Part shown: positions 1 to 9,205 of the stretch, one piece after another
Position numbering within the stretch: position 1 is the stretch's first letter
Layout of the letters: each line of letters opens with the position of its first letter
Source of the DNA: Microbulbifer yueqingensis
GTDB lineage: Bacteria > Pseudomonadota > Gammaproteobacteria > Pseudomonadales > Cellvibrionaceae
Length of the DNA stretch: 64,000 bases
NCBI RefSeq assembly: GCF_900100355.1
Contig: NZ_FNFH01000001.1
Location: 262,963 to 326,962, forward strand
Direction: 5' to 3'
The notes under the pieces: model-generated
What the model was told of the DNA's origin: nothing
Seen by the model: the letters and a program-made list of their open reading frames with translations, nothing else
Databases searched by the model: none
Translations under genes and position numbers: made by a program

Positions 1-330
1 CTCGAGCTGGTGCCAGTAGTACTCGCCCTCGGCAAGCGCCGGCATCTGCTCCCTGGAGATGGCGATATCGCGCTGGCAGTAGCGCGCGGCCAGGTCACGG
101 TCGTCCACATCCTTGATGTGCACGATAAGACCCTTGCCGTGGCGCCTGCCCCCGTCTATCTGCAGGGGCTCCCAGCCGTCCTCACCCCGCAGCCACCAGC
201 CGTGGAACTGCAGGATATTGTCCATCGGCTCGGTATAGGAGTGGACCTTCACCCAGCCGCGCACGCCATATACGGCGGTTATGCGCCCGACTGTGACCAG
301 TTCTCCGGAGGTGGATCCGCTCTCTGTCAC
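1..330 (-). CDS. rimM: Ribosome maturation factor RimM (3' end cut by window edge)
   Basis: Reading the minus strand from a GTG at 328-330 gives 110 codons open to the window edge. RimM binds ribosomal protein S19 and assists maturation of the 30S head domain in the cytoplasm. The N-terminal half carries the family pattern VGRITAVYGVRGWVKV at about residues 14-29, and EGEYYWHQLE at the truncated end is the start of the PRC-barrel domain. The gene follows rpsP by 29 bases, as in the usual rpsP-rimM-trmD-rplS operon; trmD and rplS would lie outside the window. No ATG is available in frame near the start and the GTG has only a weak ribosome binding site, suggesting coupling to rpsP. The C-terminal part is not visible. 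Confidence 0.9.
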   Translation of the reverse strand, partial: MTESGSTSGELVTVGRITAVYGVRGWVKVHSYTEPMDNILQFHGWWLRGEDGWEPLQIDGGRRHGKGLIVHIKDVDDRDLAARYCQRDIAISREQMPALAEGEYYWHQLE

Positions 331-359
331 GGGCGCACTCGCTGGGTTTCCGCGCGGAC

Positions 360-599
360 TCAGGCGGATTCTTTCAGCAACTTGCTGACGCGGTCGGATA
401 CCTGGGCGCCCTGGCCTACCCAGTACTCGACACGCTCACGATCGATGCGCAGGCGCTCTTCCTGACCGCGGGCGACCGGGTTGAAGAAGCCGACGCGCTC
501 GATGAAACGACCGTCGCGGGATTTGCGGCTGTCGGTCACAGTCAGGTGATAAAACGGGCGCTTCTTAGCACCGCCACGAGCCAAACGAATGGTTACCAT
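360..599 (-). CDS. rpsP: 30S ribosomal protein S16
   Basis: A 79-residue protein starting [10 protein letters not shown], the standard S16 opening, with the conserved [16 protein letters not shown] segment at about residues 10-25 and GFFNP further on. S16 binds 16S rRNA in the body of the small subunit. A longer reading frame starts at 623, but the ATG at 597-599 is preceded by a good Shine-Dalgarno sequence (CAGGAAAG) and matches the family N-terminus. It is the first gene of the rpsP-rimM operon and lies downstream of ffh on the same strand. Confidence 0.96.
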   Translation of the reverse strand: MVTIRLARGGAKKRPFYHLTVTDSRKSRDGRFIERVGFFNPVARGQEERLRIDRERVEYWVGQGAQVSDRVSKLLKESA

Positions 600-626
600 G
601 TAGCTTTCCTGTAGGTTCAACACTGG

Positions 627-647
627 GCGGTCGCGTTGGGCGACCGC
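627..647. other. Perfect 8-bp hairpin in the rpsP leader
   Basis: Positions 627-634 (GCGGTCGC) pair perfectly with 640-647 around a 5-base loop. It lies about 28 bases upstream of the rpsP start, inside the predicted 5' leader. There is no T-run after it, so it is not a classical terminator. It may be leader structure or a weak attenuator between ffh and rpsP. Confidence 0.4.
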
Positions 648-690
648 TTACAACAACAAGCCGGCAGCTCACCCGGCTGAAAGGCGGCGT

Positions 691-719
691 ATTCTAAAGT
701 AACGCCTGAAATTTGTATA
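691..719 (-). promoter_or_regulatory. Putative sigma-70 promoter for rpsP-rimM
   Basis: On the minus strand a -35-like TATACA (714-719) is separated by 17 bases from a -10-like TAGAAT (691-696). Transcription would start about 85 bases before the rpsP ATG. This is pattern matching only; each box has mismatches to consensus. Confidence 0.4.
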
Positions 720-793
720 GCGCTTAAAAGGCAGTCGAAAAGGGTTTTTTCAATCTCGCTCCCGGCAGCCGCTGGAGGCCGCCCGGAGGGGCC

Positions 794-2200
794 TTATTTC
801 TTCCGGAAACCGGGCGGCAGGCCACCGGGCATGCCACCCATTCCGCCGGCACCGCCCATGCCCGGCATGCCACCCATGCCCCGCATCAGCTTGCTCATGC
901 CGTTGCCCTTGAGCTTCTTCATCATCTTGCCCATCTGCTTGTGCTGCTTGAGCAGGCGGTTGAGATCCTGGACCTGGGTACCCGAACCGGCGGTGATGCG
1001 GCGCTTGCGCGAGCCGTTGAGGATATCCGGGTTGCGGCGCTCGGCCGGGGTCATGGAGCCGATGATGGCGTCCATGCGCTTGAATTCCTTGCCCATGTCC
1101 GCCTGCTGGGCCATCTGGGCCATGTTGCCCATGCCCGGCATCTTCTCCAGCAGGGAACCAAAGCCGCCCATGTTCTGCATCTGCTGCAGCTGGTCCCGCA
1201 GGTCCTCGAGGTCGAACCCCTTACCCTTCTGGACTTTCTTGACCAGTTTCTCGGCCTTGCCGCGGTCAATCTTCTGCTCCGCCTCCTCGATCAGCGACAG
1301 GATGTCGCCCATCCCGAGAATCCGGGAAGCGATACGGTCGGGGTGGAAGGTTTCGAGGGCATCGGTCTTCTCGCCGACGCCGATAAACTTGATCGGCTTG
1401 CCGGTGACATGACGCACCGACAACGCAGCACCGCCACGGGCGTCGCCGTCAGCCTTGGTCAGGATCACACCGGTCAGGGGCAGCGCGTCGTTGAACGCGC
1501 TGGCGGTGTTGACCGCATCCTGGCCAATCATGGCATCGATAACGAACAGCGTTTCGGCCGGGTCCAGCTCGTTGTGCAGCTCGCGAATCTCGCCCATCAG
1601 CTGCTCATCGATATGCAGCCGACCCGCAGTATCCACAATCAGCACATCGGCAAACTGGCGCCTGGCGGCGTCCATCGCGCTGCGCGCGATGTCCAGCGGC
1701 TTGTCCTCGGCCGCGGATGGATGGAAGAGCGCTCCCACCTCGCCGGCGAGGGTTTCCAGCTGCTTGATGGCGGCGGGGCGGTACACGTCGGCACTCACCA
1801 CCATCACCTTTTTCTTCTCGCGCTCCTGCAGGTACTTGGCTAGTTTGGCCACGCTGGTGGTCTTACCGGCACCCTGCAGCCCCGCCATCAGGATCACGGC
1901 CGGTGGCTGCACCGCCAGGTTCAGCGGCGTGGCCGCCTCGCCCATCACCTGTACCAGCTCGTCCTGCACGATCTTGACGAACTGCTGGCCCGGGTTGAGG
2001 GCCTTGCTGACCTTCTGGCCCACCGCGGCAGTGCGCACCTGCTGGACGAAGGCCTTGACCACTGGCAGGGCGACATCCGCCTCCAGCAGGGCCTTGCGCA
2101 CCTCGCGCAGGGTGTCGCGGATATTGTCATCCGTCAGGCGGGCCTTACCGGTGACCTTTTTCAGTGCCGTGGAAAGGCGATCACTCAGGTTGTCGAACAT
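794..2200 (-). CDS. ffh: Signal recognition particle protein Ffh (SRP54)
   Basis: A 468-residue GTPase that, with 4.5S RNA, targets nascent membrane and secreted proteins to FtsY and the Sec translocon. The N domain (about 1-95) is followed by the G domain with P-loop GLQGAGKTT at 107-115, DTAGR at 190-194 and TKAD at 248-251. The methionine-rich M domain covers about 300-430, and the tail is rich in Gly-Met-Gly repeats ending GFRKK. Length and domain order are normal for the family. The ATG at 2200 gives the expected MFDNLSDRL opening. It is divergent from the ypjD-like gene and upstream of rpsP-rimM, a common gammaproteobacterial arrangement. Confidence 0.97.
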   Translation of the reverse strand: MFDNLSDRLSTALKKVTGKARLTDDNIRDTLREVRKALLEADVALPVVKAFVQQVRTAAVGQKVSKALNPGQQFVKIVQDELVQVMGEAATPLNLAVQPPAVILMAGLQGAGKTTSVAKLAKYLQEREKKKVMVVSADVYRPAAIKQLETLAGEVGALFHPSAAEDKPLDIARSAMDAARRQFADVLIVDTAGRLHIDEQLMGEIRELHNELDPAETLFVIDAMIGQDAVNTASAFNDALPLTGVILTKADGDARGGAALSVRHVTGKPIKFIGVGEKTDALETFHPDRIASRILGMGDILSLIEEAEQKIDRGKAEKLVKKVQKGKGFDLEDLRDQLQQMQNMGGFGSLLEKMPGMGNMAQMAQQADMGKEFKRMDAIIGSMTPAERRNPDILNGSRKRRITAGSGTQVQDLNRLLKQHKQMGKMMKKLKGNGMSKLMRGMGGMPGMGGAGGMGGMPGGLPPGFRKK

Positions 2201-2308
2201 ATTACGTCTCGATCTCTGTCTGGACCGGCCGGTCAGCGGCCGCCGGTCACGGCGATATTCATCAGGTTTTCAGGGTTCCGGGACGCTAAGCCGCCTCCGG
2301 GGCGCGGC

Positions 2309-2314
2309 AGTATA
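2309..2314 (-). promoter_or_regulatory. Putative -10 box for ffh
   Basis: TATACT on the minus strand, about 110 bases upstream of the ffh ATG, is a 5-of-6 match to TATAAT. No convincing -35 hexamer is seen at 16-18 bases, so the assignment is weak. Confidence 0.3.
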
Positions 2315-2420
2315 GCCCAGGAGCACCCCCGGCAGAAATAGCACCGGCCGGCACAGGCTTTCCAGTACCGGCGCGCTGTGCCACACTGCCGCCCTATCAT
2401 AATGACAGACGGATTTATCG

Positions 2421-3221
2421 ATGGCGGCGTTCGCTCACTGGACGGCAATCCTGCTTTACCTGGCCACGACGGTCGTGGCCGCCCAGACCGTATTCCGGCA
2501 ACATCGCAGCCGCAACCCGCTGCTGCTGGTGCTGCTCGGCGGGGCACTGCTGGCGCACGGCGTATCCCTCTCCTTCACCCTTATCGCCCCCGGCGGCTAT
2601 CGTTTCGACCTGCTGGCGATGCTGTCGCTGGTGGCATGGGTCGTCAACCTGCTGATCCTGGTCCTGGCCTGTCGCCACCCGCTTACCCTGCTGGTGCTGA
2701 TCCTGGCCCCCCTGGGCGCCCTGGCCGAGCTGGCTGCGGTCCACTCCTGGGGCGAGGTAGCTCCCCGCCAGCGGCTGTCGGCCGGTATCGGCATGCATGC
2801 CCTGCTGTCCATCGCTGCCTACTCGCTGCTGGCCCTGGCGACGCTGCAGGCCATCTACCTGCACTACCTCAACCAGCAATTACACAACCACCGTCCCGGC
2901 GGGGTCAGCCGCTTCCTCCCGCCGCTGCAGACCATGGAATCGCTGCTGTTCGGCCTGGTGGCATTCGGGCAGCTGCTGCTCACCGCGTCGCTGGTGACGG
3001 GTTTCCTGTTCGTGGACAACCTGTTCGAGCAGGACCTGGTACACAAGACCACCCTGTCGCTGGTGGCGTGGGCGCTCTACAGCGTACTGCTGTGGGGCCA
3101 CTGGAAACTGGGCTGGCGCGGCAACACCGCAGTGCGCTGGACCCTGGCAGCCTTCGCTGTGCTGATGCTGGGCTATTTCGGCAGCAAGCTGGTGCTCGAG
3201 GTAATCCTGCAGCGCGGCTGA
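2421..3221 (+). CDS. ypjD: YpjD/CcsA-like inner membrane protein
   Basis: A 266-residue polytopic membrane protein with about eight hydrophobic helices. It resembles the cytochrome c assembly (CcsA/HemX) superfamily member YpjD, which is typically found divergent from ffh as here. Visible features are long leucine-rich helices from residue 8 onward and conserved histidines in helix contexts (for example HALLSIAAYSLLALA). The family is thought to relate to haem or cytochrome assembly, but the E. coli YpjD function is not established. The start is the ATG at 2421; a larger frame covering 2378-3313 in another register is a shadow. The gene is followed by the CorC-like gene on the same strand. 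Confidence 0.85.
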   Translation: MAAFAHWTAILLYLATTVVAAQTVFRQHRSRNPLLLVLLGGALLAHGVSLSFTLIAPGGYRFDLLAMLSLVAWVVNLLILVLACRHPLTLLVLILAPLGALAELAAVHSWGEVAPRQRLSAGIGMHALLSIAAYSLLALATLQAIYLHYLNQQLHNHRPGGVSRFLPPLQTMESLLFGLVAFGQLLLTASLVTGFLFVDNLFEQDLVHKTTLSLVAWALYSVLLWGHWKLGWRGNTAVRWTLAAFAVLMLGYFGSKLVLEVILQRG

Positions 3222-3309
3222 GGCAAATCGTGCCCTCACCCGCGCGGCAGCTTGCGGCGCGGGAAATTCTGTTTCAATATCGCGGTTCGCAAATAACAAG
3301 AGCTTCCCC

Positions 3310-4584
3310 TTGAACGAGATACCTCCCGGCCTGCTGTTCAGCCTGCTGGCTGTGCTGATTGTCATTTCCGCCTTCTTTTCCAGCTCCGAAACCAGCATGA
3401 TGGCGCTGAACCGCTACCGCCTGCGCCACCAGGCCAAGAGCGGCCACCGCGGTGCAAAACGGGCGATGGAACTGCTGGCGCGGCCGGACAAGCTGATCGG
3501 GGTCATCCTGATCGGCAACAACCTGGTCAACATCCTCGCCTCGGTGCTCGCCGGGGTGGTATTCACAAAGCTCTACGGCGACGCGGGCGTCTTCTATGCC
3601 ACCGCTGTCCTGACCATCGTCATCCTGATCTTTGCCGAAGTAACCCCCAAGACCATCGCCGCCCTGCATCCGGAGAAGATCGCCTTCCCCGCCTCGCTGG
3701 TACTGCGCCCGCTGCTGTGGCTGCTGGCACCGGCTGTGTGGCTGGTGGGCAGTGTCTCCAACGGCCTCGCGCGCCTGGTCGGGGTGGAGGCCGGGGAACA
3801 GGCCGAAGCCGAACACCTGGCCCCCGAAGAGCTGCGCACCGTGGTGTTCGAGTCGGGCGCGCTGCTACCGAGCAAGCACAAGGGCATGCTGCTCAATGTG
3901 CTGGACCTGGACCAGGCCACGGTGGAAGACATCATGATCCCCCGCAACGAGGTGGTGGGGATCGACCTGGAGGACTCCGGAGACGAGATCCTGCAGCAGC
4001 TGGCTGAGAGCAGCTATACCCGCCTGCCGGTGTACGAAGGGGATATCAACCGGGTGATCGGGATCCTGCACCTGCGCCGCGCGGCACAGATCCTGCGCGA
4101 GGGACCGGAAGCCTTCAGCGCCGCGCAACTGAAATCGTTTACGGACGAGCCCTACTTCGTGCCGGAGGCGACCCCCCTGCCCACCCTGCTGATGAACTTC
4201 CAGAAGAAGAAGCGTCGCATGGGCCTGGTGGTGGACGAGTACGGCGAGGTGATGGGCATCGTCACGCTCGAAGACCTGCTGGAGGAAATTGTCGGTGACT
4301 TTACCGCCAGCCCCGTGCCCGGCGACGAGGAGGAGATCGTCGCCCAGGGGGACGGCTGGTACTCCATCGAGGGCGGCACCTCGATCCGCGACATCAACCG
4401 CACCCTGCACTGGGAACTGCCCACCGATGGTCCCAAGACCTTCAACGGCCTGGCGATGGAATACCTGGAGAGCATCCCCGACGGCAATATCAGCTTCTAC
4501 ATCCTTGATTACCTCGTGGAGATCGAGGAGGTTTCAGAGAAGATGATTACGAGGGCGAGAGTGAAGAAAGTCGCGGGGCGGTAA
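3310..4584 (+). CDS. CNNM/CorC (HlyC) family transporter-associated protein, YfjD-like
   Basis: A 424-residue protein with an N-terminal CNNM (DUF21) membrane domain (about 1-190), two CBS domains (about 200-325; MIPRNEVVGIDL and GLVVDEYGEVMGIVTLEDLLEEIVGD are the hallmark regions) and a C-terminal CorC_HlyC domain (about 340-420). It resembles E. coli YfjD from its first residues (FFSSSETSMMALNRYRLRH). Proteins of this family are implicated in magnesium/cobalt efflux or membrane ion homeostasis, with CBS domains sensing adenine nucleotides. The start appears to be TTG at 3310; no ATG lies nearby in frame and homology begins at once. It is probably transcribed with ypjD, whose stop is 88 bases upstream. 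Confidence 0.9.
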   Translation: MNEIPPGLLFSLLAVLIVISAFFSSSETSMMALNRYRLRHQAKSGHRGAKRAMELLARPDKLIGVILIGNNLVNILASVLAGVVFTKLYGDAGVFYATAVLTIVILIFAEVTPKTIAALHPEKIAFPASLVLRPLLWLLAPAVWLVGSVSNGLARLVGVEAGEQAEAEHLAPEELRTVVFESGALLPSKHKGMLLNVLDLDQATVEDIMIPRNEVVGIDLEDSGDEILQQLAESSYTRLPVYEGDINRVIGILHLRRAAQILREGPEAFSAAQLKSFTDEPYFVPEATPLPTLLMNFQKKKRRMGLVVDEYGEVMGIVTLEDLLEEIVGDFTASPVPGDEEEIVAQGDGWYSIEGGTSIRDINRTLHWELPTDGPKTFNGLAMEYLESIPDGNISFYILDYLVEIEEVSEKMITRARVKKVAGR

Positions 4585-4724
4585 ACTGCCCACACCGGGC
4601 AATATGGGCGGGCTTATCCAGCCTCCCGTAGCGCCCGCAAGCTTTTCAAGCCACAGCTCACCTTGATCAAATAACCGGTCACGCCGATCGGACGGGGGCA
4701 GGACAAGCCACGCCGGAAGGTTCG

Positions 4725-5390
4725 CTAAAACTCCATCACCAACTGCCGGACCGGTGCAAAGCTCTGCCGGTGAATGGGCGTGGGTCCCAGCTGCTCCAGC
4801 GCCTGCAAATGCGCTTTCGTCGGGTATCCCTTGTGGCCTGCCAGGCCATAGCCAGGGTACTGCACATCCAGCGCCACCATTTCCCGGTCGCGGGTGACCT
4901 TGGCCAGGATCGACGCCGCCGAGATCGCCTCTACCCGGGAATCACCCTTTACCACTGTATCGCAGGCATAATCCCAGTCCGGCTTGCGGTTGCCATCCAC
5001 CAGCACGAACTCGGGCTGTAGCTGCAGATGCTCCACAGCCCGGCGCATGGCCAGCAGGCTGGCGTGGAGTATGTTGAGCTGGTCGATCTCTGCCACCGTG
5101 GCCCTGGCTATGGCAAAACAGCGCGCATTTTCGCGAATCTCCTCAAACAACTGCTCGCGGCGCTTTTCCGTGAGCTTCTTGGAGTCCGCCAGCCCGGCAA
5201 TGGGGCGGTCCGGGTCGAGTATCACTGCCGCAGCGACGACGTCACCGGCCAGGGGCCCGCGACCGACTTCGTCGACCCCCGCCAACAAGTCCCCCTGATA
5301 ACCACATATGTAGGGACCCGGCTCGCTTTTCTTCCCGCTCTTTCCGCGCTTAACCACCGCCACTCGATCAACCTCCGGGCTCTTGTTCAT
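4725..5390 (-). CDS. rnhB: Ribonuclease HII
   Basis: A 221-residue cytoplasmic enzyme that removes RNA from DNA-RNA hybrids and initiates ribonucleotide excision. The catalytic N-terminus reads [15 protein letters not shown], with the conserved Asp-Glu pair, followed by [11 protein letters not shown] and, near the middle, VDGNR, VVKGDSR and [12 protein letters not shown]. The C-terminus [11 protein letters not shown] is typical. A longer frame runs to 5570, but the ATG at 5390 is the first sensible start and lies 23 bases inside the lpxB 3' end, which implies translational coupling. The N-terminal 35 residues before the core are a basic extension. Unlike many gammaproteobacteria, dnaE does not follow; a convergent CorC-like gene does. 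Confidence 0.95.
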   Translation of the reverse strand: MNKSPEVDRVAVVKRGKSGKKSEPGPYICGYQGDLLAGVDEVGRGPLAGDVVAAAVILDPDRPIAGLADSKKLTEKRREQLFEEIRENARCFAIARATVAEIDQLNILHASLLAMRRAVEHLQLQPEFVLVDGNRKPDWDYACDTVVKGDSRVEAISAASILAKVTRDREMVALDVQYPGYGLAGHKGYPTKAHLQALEQLGPTPIHRQSFAPVRQLVMEF

Positions 5391-6558
5391 GACTGGGGTT
5401 GGTTTCCCGCGACGCGAGAAGCCCGCAGATAGCGTCGGCCGCACGCGAGGAGGCATTCCGCCGTAGCTGCTGGTGCAGCTCGGTGAACTCCCGCTGCAAC
5501 TGGTCATACAGCAGCGGGTCATCAAAGTATTGCAGCAGCGCCGCACCGAGCGCTTCCGGAGTTGCGTCATCCTGCAGGATTTCCGGCACCAGCTCCCGCT
5601 GTGCCAGCAGGTTGGGCAGGGCCACCCAGGGCGTCTGCAGCATGCGGGAGAAAATGGCGTAGGAAAGCCGGGCCATCTTGTAAGCCACCACCATGGGCTT
5701 CTTCAGCAGCATGGTTTCCAGGGTGGCTGTGCCGGAGGCGATGAGCACATTGTCTGCCGCGGCCAGCGCGGTATGGGACTCGCCCTGCAGCAGGGTTACG
5801 TCCAGGTCTGCATAGCCCTCCAGCATCGCGGCCAGCTCGGCGTGGCGCGCTTCGTTTGCGGCCGGCAGCACGAACTTCAGCTCCGGGCGACGCTGGCGAC
5901 ACCAGCGTGCCGTCTGCAGGAACAACGGCCCCAGCAGCCGCACCTCACCGCCGCGGCTACCGGGCAGCAATGCTATCACGCGGTCTTCCGGCTCGAACCC
6001 CAGCTGTCGCCGTGCGCTCAGGGAATCGGGTTCGAGCGGGATTTCATCTGCCAGTGGATGACCGACAAAAGACACCGGTACCTCGTGCTCGCGGTAAAAC
6101 TCCGCCTCGAAGGGCAGCAGCGCCAGCATGTGGTTCACGGCCCTCGCAATCTTCTTGATACGACCGCGGCGCCAGGCCCAAACCGAGGGGCTTACATAGT
6201 GTACCGTTGGTATCCCTGCCTGCTTCAGTGACTCTTCCAGTGACAGGTTGAAGTCCGGGGAATCGATGCCGATGAAGACATCGGGCGGATCCTGCAGGAA
6301 ATGGTCGCGCAATGTGCGGCGAATCCTTAGCAGTTCCGGCAGCCGCTTGAGCGGTTCCACCAGTCCCATCACCGACAGGCGCTCCATGGGAAACAGGGAC
6401 CTGGCACCCCGGGACAGCATGCGCGGGCCGGCGATCCCCTCCACCTGCAGGCCTGGAAAGCGGGATCGCATTTCTGCCACAAGGCCGGCACCGAGGATAT
6501 CGCCGGACATTTCGCCGGCCACCATGCCGATACGCAAGGGTCTCTCTGCTTCGGTCAC
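5368..6558 (-). CDS. lpxB: Lipid-A-disaccharide synthase
   Basis: A 396-residue peripheral membrane glycosyltransferase (GT19) that joins UDP-2,3-diacylglucosamine and lipid X to make lipid A disaccharide. The start region [17 protein letters not shown] is the LpxB signature, followed by [31 protein letters not shown] and [10 protein letters not shown]. The frame can be extended to a GTG at 6621, but the GTG at 6556-6558 begins just before homology and has a purine-rich AGGGAG upstream. It follows lpxA and overlaps rnhB. Confidence 0.95.
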   Translation of the reverse strand: MTEAERPLRIGMVAGEMSGDILGAGLVAEMRSRFPGLQVEGIAGPRMLSRGARSLFPMERLSVMGLVEPLKRLPELLRIRRTLRDHFLQDPPDVFIGIDSPDFNLSLEESLKQAGIPTVHYVSPSVWAWRRGRIKKIARAVNHMLALLPFEAEFYREHEVPVSFVGHPLADEIPLEPDSLSARRQLGFEPEDRVIALLPGSRGGEVRLLGPLFLQTARWCRQRRPELKFVLPAANEARHAELAAMLEGYADLDVTLLQGESHTALAAADNVLIASGTATLETMLLKKPMVVAYKMARLSYAIFSRMLQTPWVALPNLLAQRELVPEILQDDATPEALGAALLQYFDDPLLYDQLQREFTELHQQLRRNASSRAADAICGLLASRETNPSHEQEPGG

Positions 6559-6669
6559 GCGCCAGGCTCTCCCTGAAAATAAACCGACAGGTGGTATCGC
6601 ACGAACAATATTTGCCCCCACAACCTCAATCGAGGTACTGATACTGTTCCGGGAATCTGGCAGGGCGAA

Positions 6670-7449
6670 TCAGCGCACAATGCCCCGGGTAGAGTTCTTG
6701 AGTGAATCGATCCAGGGCTGAACCACATCGGACTGCTCGCGGAGTTCATTGAGCGCCTCCAGCGCCTCCTGCAGCGTCAGGCCGCGGCGATAGACGATCT
6801 TGTAGGCCTTGTTGATGAGGGATATATCATCGCGGGAGAAACCGCGGCGGCGGAGCCCCTCGGCGTTGATGGTCTTGGCCTCAGCGGGATTGCCAGCGAC
6901 CATGACATACGCGGGTATATCCTTGCCGATAGCAGCGCCCATACCGGTAAAGGCATGTTCACCGATGGTACAGTGCTGGTGCACCAGGCTGAACCCGCTG
7001 AGGATGGCCCAGTCCCGGATCTCTACATGGCCCGCCAGGGCCACATTGTTGACGAGGATGGTGTGATTCCCGATAACGCTGTCGTGACCCACGTGGGCGT
7101 ATGCCATGATCAGGTTGTCGTTACCGATGGTGGTCTCGCCCCGATCCTGCACAGTGCCCCGGTGGATGGTAACTCCCTCGCGAATCACGTTGTTATCGCC
7201 CACCACCAGGGTGGTATCCTCGCCCTGGTACTTCTTGTCGGGCGTATCCTGACCCACTGAAGCGAACTGGTAGATCCGGTTGTTCCTGCCCAGCCTGGTA
7301 GGCCCTGTGAGCACCACGTGGGAGGCAATTTCACAGCCGTCACCGATCTCCACACCAGGCCCTATCACTGAATACGGCCCGATGGTCACCCCCGCACCGA
7401 TGACAGCGGAATCATCGATAATCGCGGTGGGGTGGATATTCGTCTGCAT
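6670..7449 (-). CDS. lpxA: UDP-N-acetylglucosamine acyltransferase
   Basis: A 259-residue left-handed beta-helix enzyme, the first step of lipid A synthesis, transferring 3-hydroxyacyl from ACP to UDP-GlcNAc. Hexapeptide repeats ([IV]-G-x4) run from residue 5 to about 190. The catalytic histidine region AHVGHDSVIGNHTILVNN lies near residue 120-135, and the C-terminal helical domain ends the protein. Length matches E. coli LpxA (about 260). It lies between fabZ and lpxB in the standard lpxD-fabZ-lpxA-lpxB order. Confidence 0.97.
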   Translation of the reverse strand: MQTNIHPTAIIDDSAVIGAGVTIGPYSVIGPGVEIGDGCEIASHVVLTGPTRLGRNNRIYQFASVGQDTPDKKYQGEDTTLVVGDNNVIREGVTIHRGTVQDRGETTIGNDNLIMAYAHVGHDSVIGNHTILVNNVALAGHVEIRDWAILSGFSLVHQHCTIGEHAFTGMGAAIGKDIPAYVMVAGNPAEAKTINAEGLRRRGFSRDDISLINKAYKIVYRRGLTLQEALEALNELREQSDVVQPWIDSLKNSTRGIVR

Positions 7450-7544
7450 GCTGTGTCCTACTCCCGGGGTTTATGCGGCCGGTGCCTGCGGCCCCGGCGC
7501 TTACGTCGCTGGATACAATTCTGAAAAAATAACGGTAGCGACCG

Positions 7545-7559
7545 CCAATTATAAATTGG
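7545..7559. other. AT-rich palindrome just after the fabZ stop
   Basis: CCAATT-ATA-AATTGG is a perfect 6-bp inverted repeat directly abutting the fabZ stop codon. On the minus strand it is followed by a short CGGT/ACCG stem and a T-rich stretch (about 7524-7531). It could act as a partial terminator between fabZ and lpxA; the stems are short. Confidence 0.3.
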
Positions 7560-7997
7560 TCAGACTTGTTTTACCGCACACAAAACATTGGCGGCTGCGG
7601 CCAGCTCGCCGTCCACGCTGGACTTACAGGCAAACTTCCAGATGCCGCGGCGCTCGGACACCACTTCGCTTTCCAGCTGGAGTGTGTCACCCGGCACCAC
7701 CTGCCGCTTGAAGCGTACGTTATCAATACCCGCAAACAGGTACAGGAATCCGTCTTCAGGCTTCTGGCCCAGGGTCTTGAAACCAAGGATACCGGAAACC
7801 TGGGCCATAGCCTCGACGATCATCACACCGGGGAAAATTGGCGCCTCAGGAAAGTGACCATTGAACACCTCCTCATTCACGGTGATGTTTTTATAGCCTT
7901 TGATGTATTTCCCCTCTTCCAGCTCAACCACGCGGTCCACCAGCAGGAATGGATAGCGATGAGGCAGGTATTGACGAATTTCGCGCACGTCCATCAT
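7560..7997 (-). CDS. fabZ: 3-hydroxyacyl-ACP dehydratase FabZ
   Basis: A 145-residue hot-dog-fold dehydratase that converts 3-hydroxyacyl-ACP to trans-2-enoyl-ACP in fatty acid synthesis, competing with LpxA for hydroxyacyl-[16 protein letters not shown] is the family opening; His48 in [12 protein letters not shown] and Glu62 in VEAMAQ are the catalytic pair. A frame to 8057 exists, but a GGGGAC ribosome binding site sits upstream of tandem ATGs at 7997 and 7994. Between lpxD and lpxA, as usual. Confidence 0.96.
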   Translation of the reverse strand: MMDVREIRQYLPHRYPFLLVDRVVELEEGKYIKGYKNITVNEEVFNGHFPEAPIFPGVMIVEAMAQVSGILGFKTLGQKPEDGFLYLFAGIDNVRFKRQVVPGDTLQLESEVVSERRGIWKFACKSSVDGELAAAANVLCAVKQV

Positions 7998-8116
7998 GGT
8001 AAATGTCCCCAGAAACCATTTCGGGGCGTGAATACGCCCCGAATAAAAAACAATCAAAGATGCTGGCCTGCAAGCGCTCCCGGCGCTGTCAGGCCCCGCT
8101 GTTCAATCCACCCGGC

Positions 8117-9187
8117 TCACTCGCCGTCGCCCGCTTCCGGGCGGTTGCCCTGGAGCGAGGCCACTTGCCTTTCCAGTTCCCGCAGGCGGCGCGACATCTG
8201 GTCGAGCTGTGCAAAACGCACTGCATTGCGTCGCCAGCTGCGGTTATCGGAAAAAGGCGTACCGCTGGAATAGGCCCCGGCCGTGTCGATGGATTTAGTG
8301 ACCAGGGTCATGGCGGTTACGTGGGTGAAATCCGCCACCGTGACATGGCCCACCACACCGGCGCCGCCGGCGATCGTACAGTGTTTGCCGATGCGGGCGC
8401 TGCCCGCGACTGCGGAACAGGCGGCGATGGCTGAGTAGTCACCAATTTGCACATTGTGCGCGATTTGCACCTGATTGTCGATCTTGACCCCTCGCCCAAT
8501 CACAGTGTCTCCGAGCGCCCCACGGTCAATGCAGGTGCAGGCACCCACCTCGACCTCGTCTCCGATCTCGACACCACCGAGCTGGTGAATCTTGGTCCAG
8601 CGTTTCTGGTGGGGGGCGAAACCGAAACCGTCGGCACCGATCACCGCCCCGCTGTGAATGACGCAGTCGCGGCCTATGGTGCAGCCGTGATACACAGTGA
8701 CTCCCGCATGCAGGCGACTGCCGCGGCCGATGTCACTCCCCTCCCCCACCACGCAGCGGGGGCCGATAACAGCGCCGGACCCAATCCGGGCAGCCGCCTC
8801 CACAACAGCCCCGGGACCGATACTGGCAGATGGATCCACATCGGCATCCGGATGCACTGTTGCCGCAGGGTGAATACCGGGTACTGGCTCAGGAGCCGCG
8901 TCATAGACAGCGGTGGCAAGCGCGAAGGAATGGTAGGGGTCATCCACTACGAGGGCCGACACAGGGCACTCAGCGGCAAGATCAGCCGTAAGGATCACAG
9001 CACAGGCGCGAGTATCGCGGAGGAAGCGGCGATAGGTTGCGCTGGCTAGAAAGCTCACATCGGACGGCGTCGCATCCTGAAGAGTGCTGAGCCCCAGGGG
9101 AATATCCTCAGGACTGGCACTGGGCGCAAGATGCAATTCAGCACCCAGCTGGGAAGCCAGCTGGGCGAGGCTTGGTTTTTTTGACAT
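8117..9187 (-). CDS. lpxD: UDP-3-O-(3-hydroxyacyl)glucosamine N-acyltransferase
   Basis: A 356-residue trimeric acyltransferase performing the third step of lipid A synthesis. An N-terminal uridine-binding domain (about 1-100) precedes a long hexapeptide-repeat beta-helix (about 100-320). The catalytic histidine context [16 protein letters not shown] is present, and a C-terminal helix ([15 protein letters not shown]) closes the protein. The ATG at 9187 gives [18 protein letters not shown], typical of the family. It is 18 bases downstream of ompH. Confidence 0.97.
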   Translation of the reverse strand: MSKKPSLAQLASQLGAELHLAPSASPEDIPLGLSTLQDATPSDVSFLASATYRRFLRDTRACAVILTADLAAECPVSALVVDDPYHSFALATAVYDAAPEPVPGIHPAATVHPDADVDPSASIGPGAVVEAAARIGSGAVIGPRCVVGEGSDIGRGSRLHAGVTVYHGCTIGRDCVIHSGAVIGADGFGFAPHQKRWTKIHQLGGVEIGDEVEVGACTCIDRGALGDTVIGRGVKIDNQVQIAHNVQIGDYSAIAACSAVAGSARIGKHCTIAGGAGVVGHVTVADFTHVTAMTLVTKSIDTAGAYSSGTPFSDNRSWRRNAVRFAQLDQMSRRLRELERQVASLQGNRPEAGDGE

Positions 9188-9205
9188 TCAACTGTGCTGG
9201 CCGAA

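Noticed and set aside
741-793. GC-rich dyad downstream of ffh as a terminator
   Set aside because: The stem needs a bulge and a G-U pair and is followed by A rather than T on the minus strand.
941-1843. A 300-codon plus-strand frame inside ffh
   Set aside because: Antisense to conserved SRP54 domains; no recognisable protein pattern.
2378-3313. A 311-codon plus-strand frame overlapping ypjD
   Set aside because: It is out of phase with the clear membrane protein at 2421-3221; its translation is Pro/Arg/Ala-rich noise.
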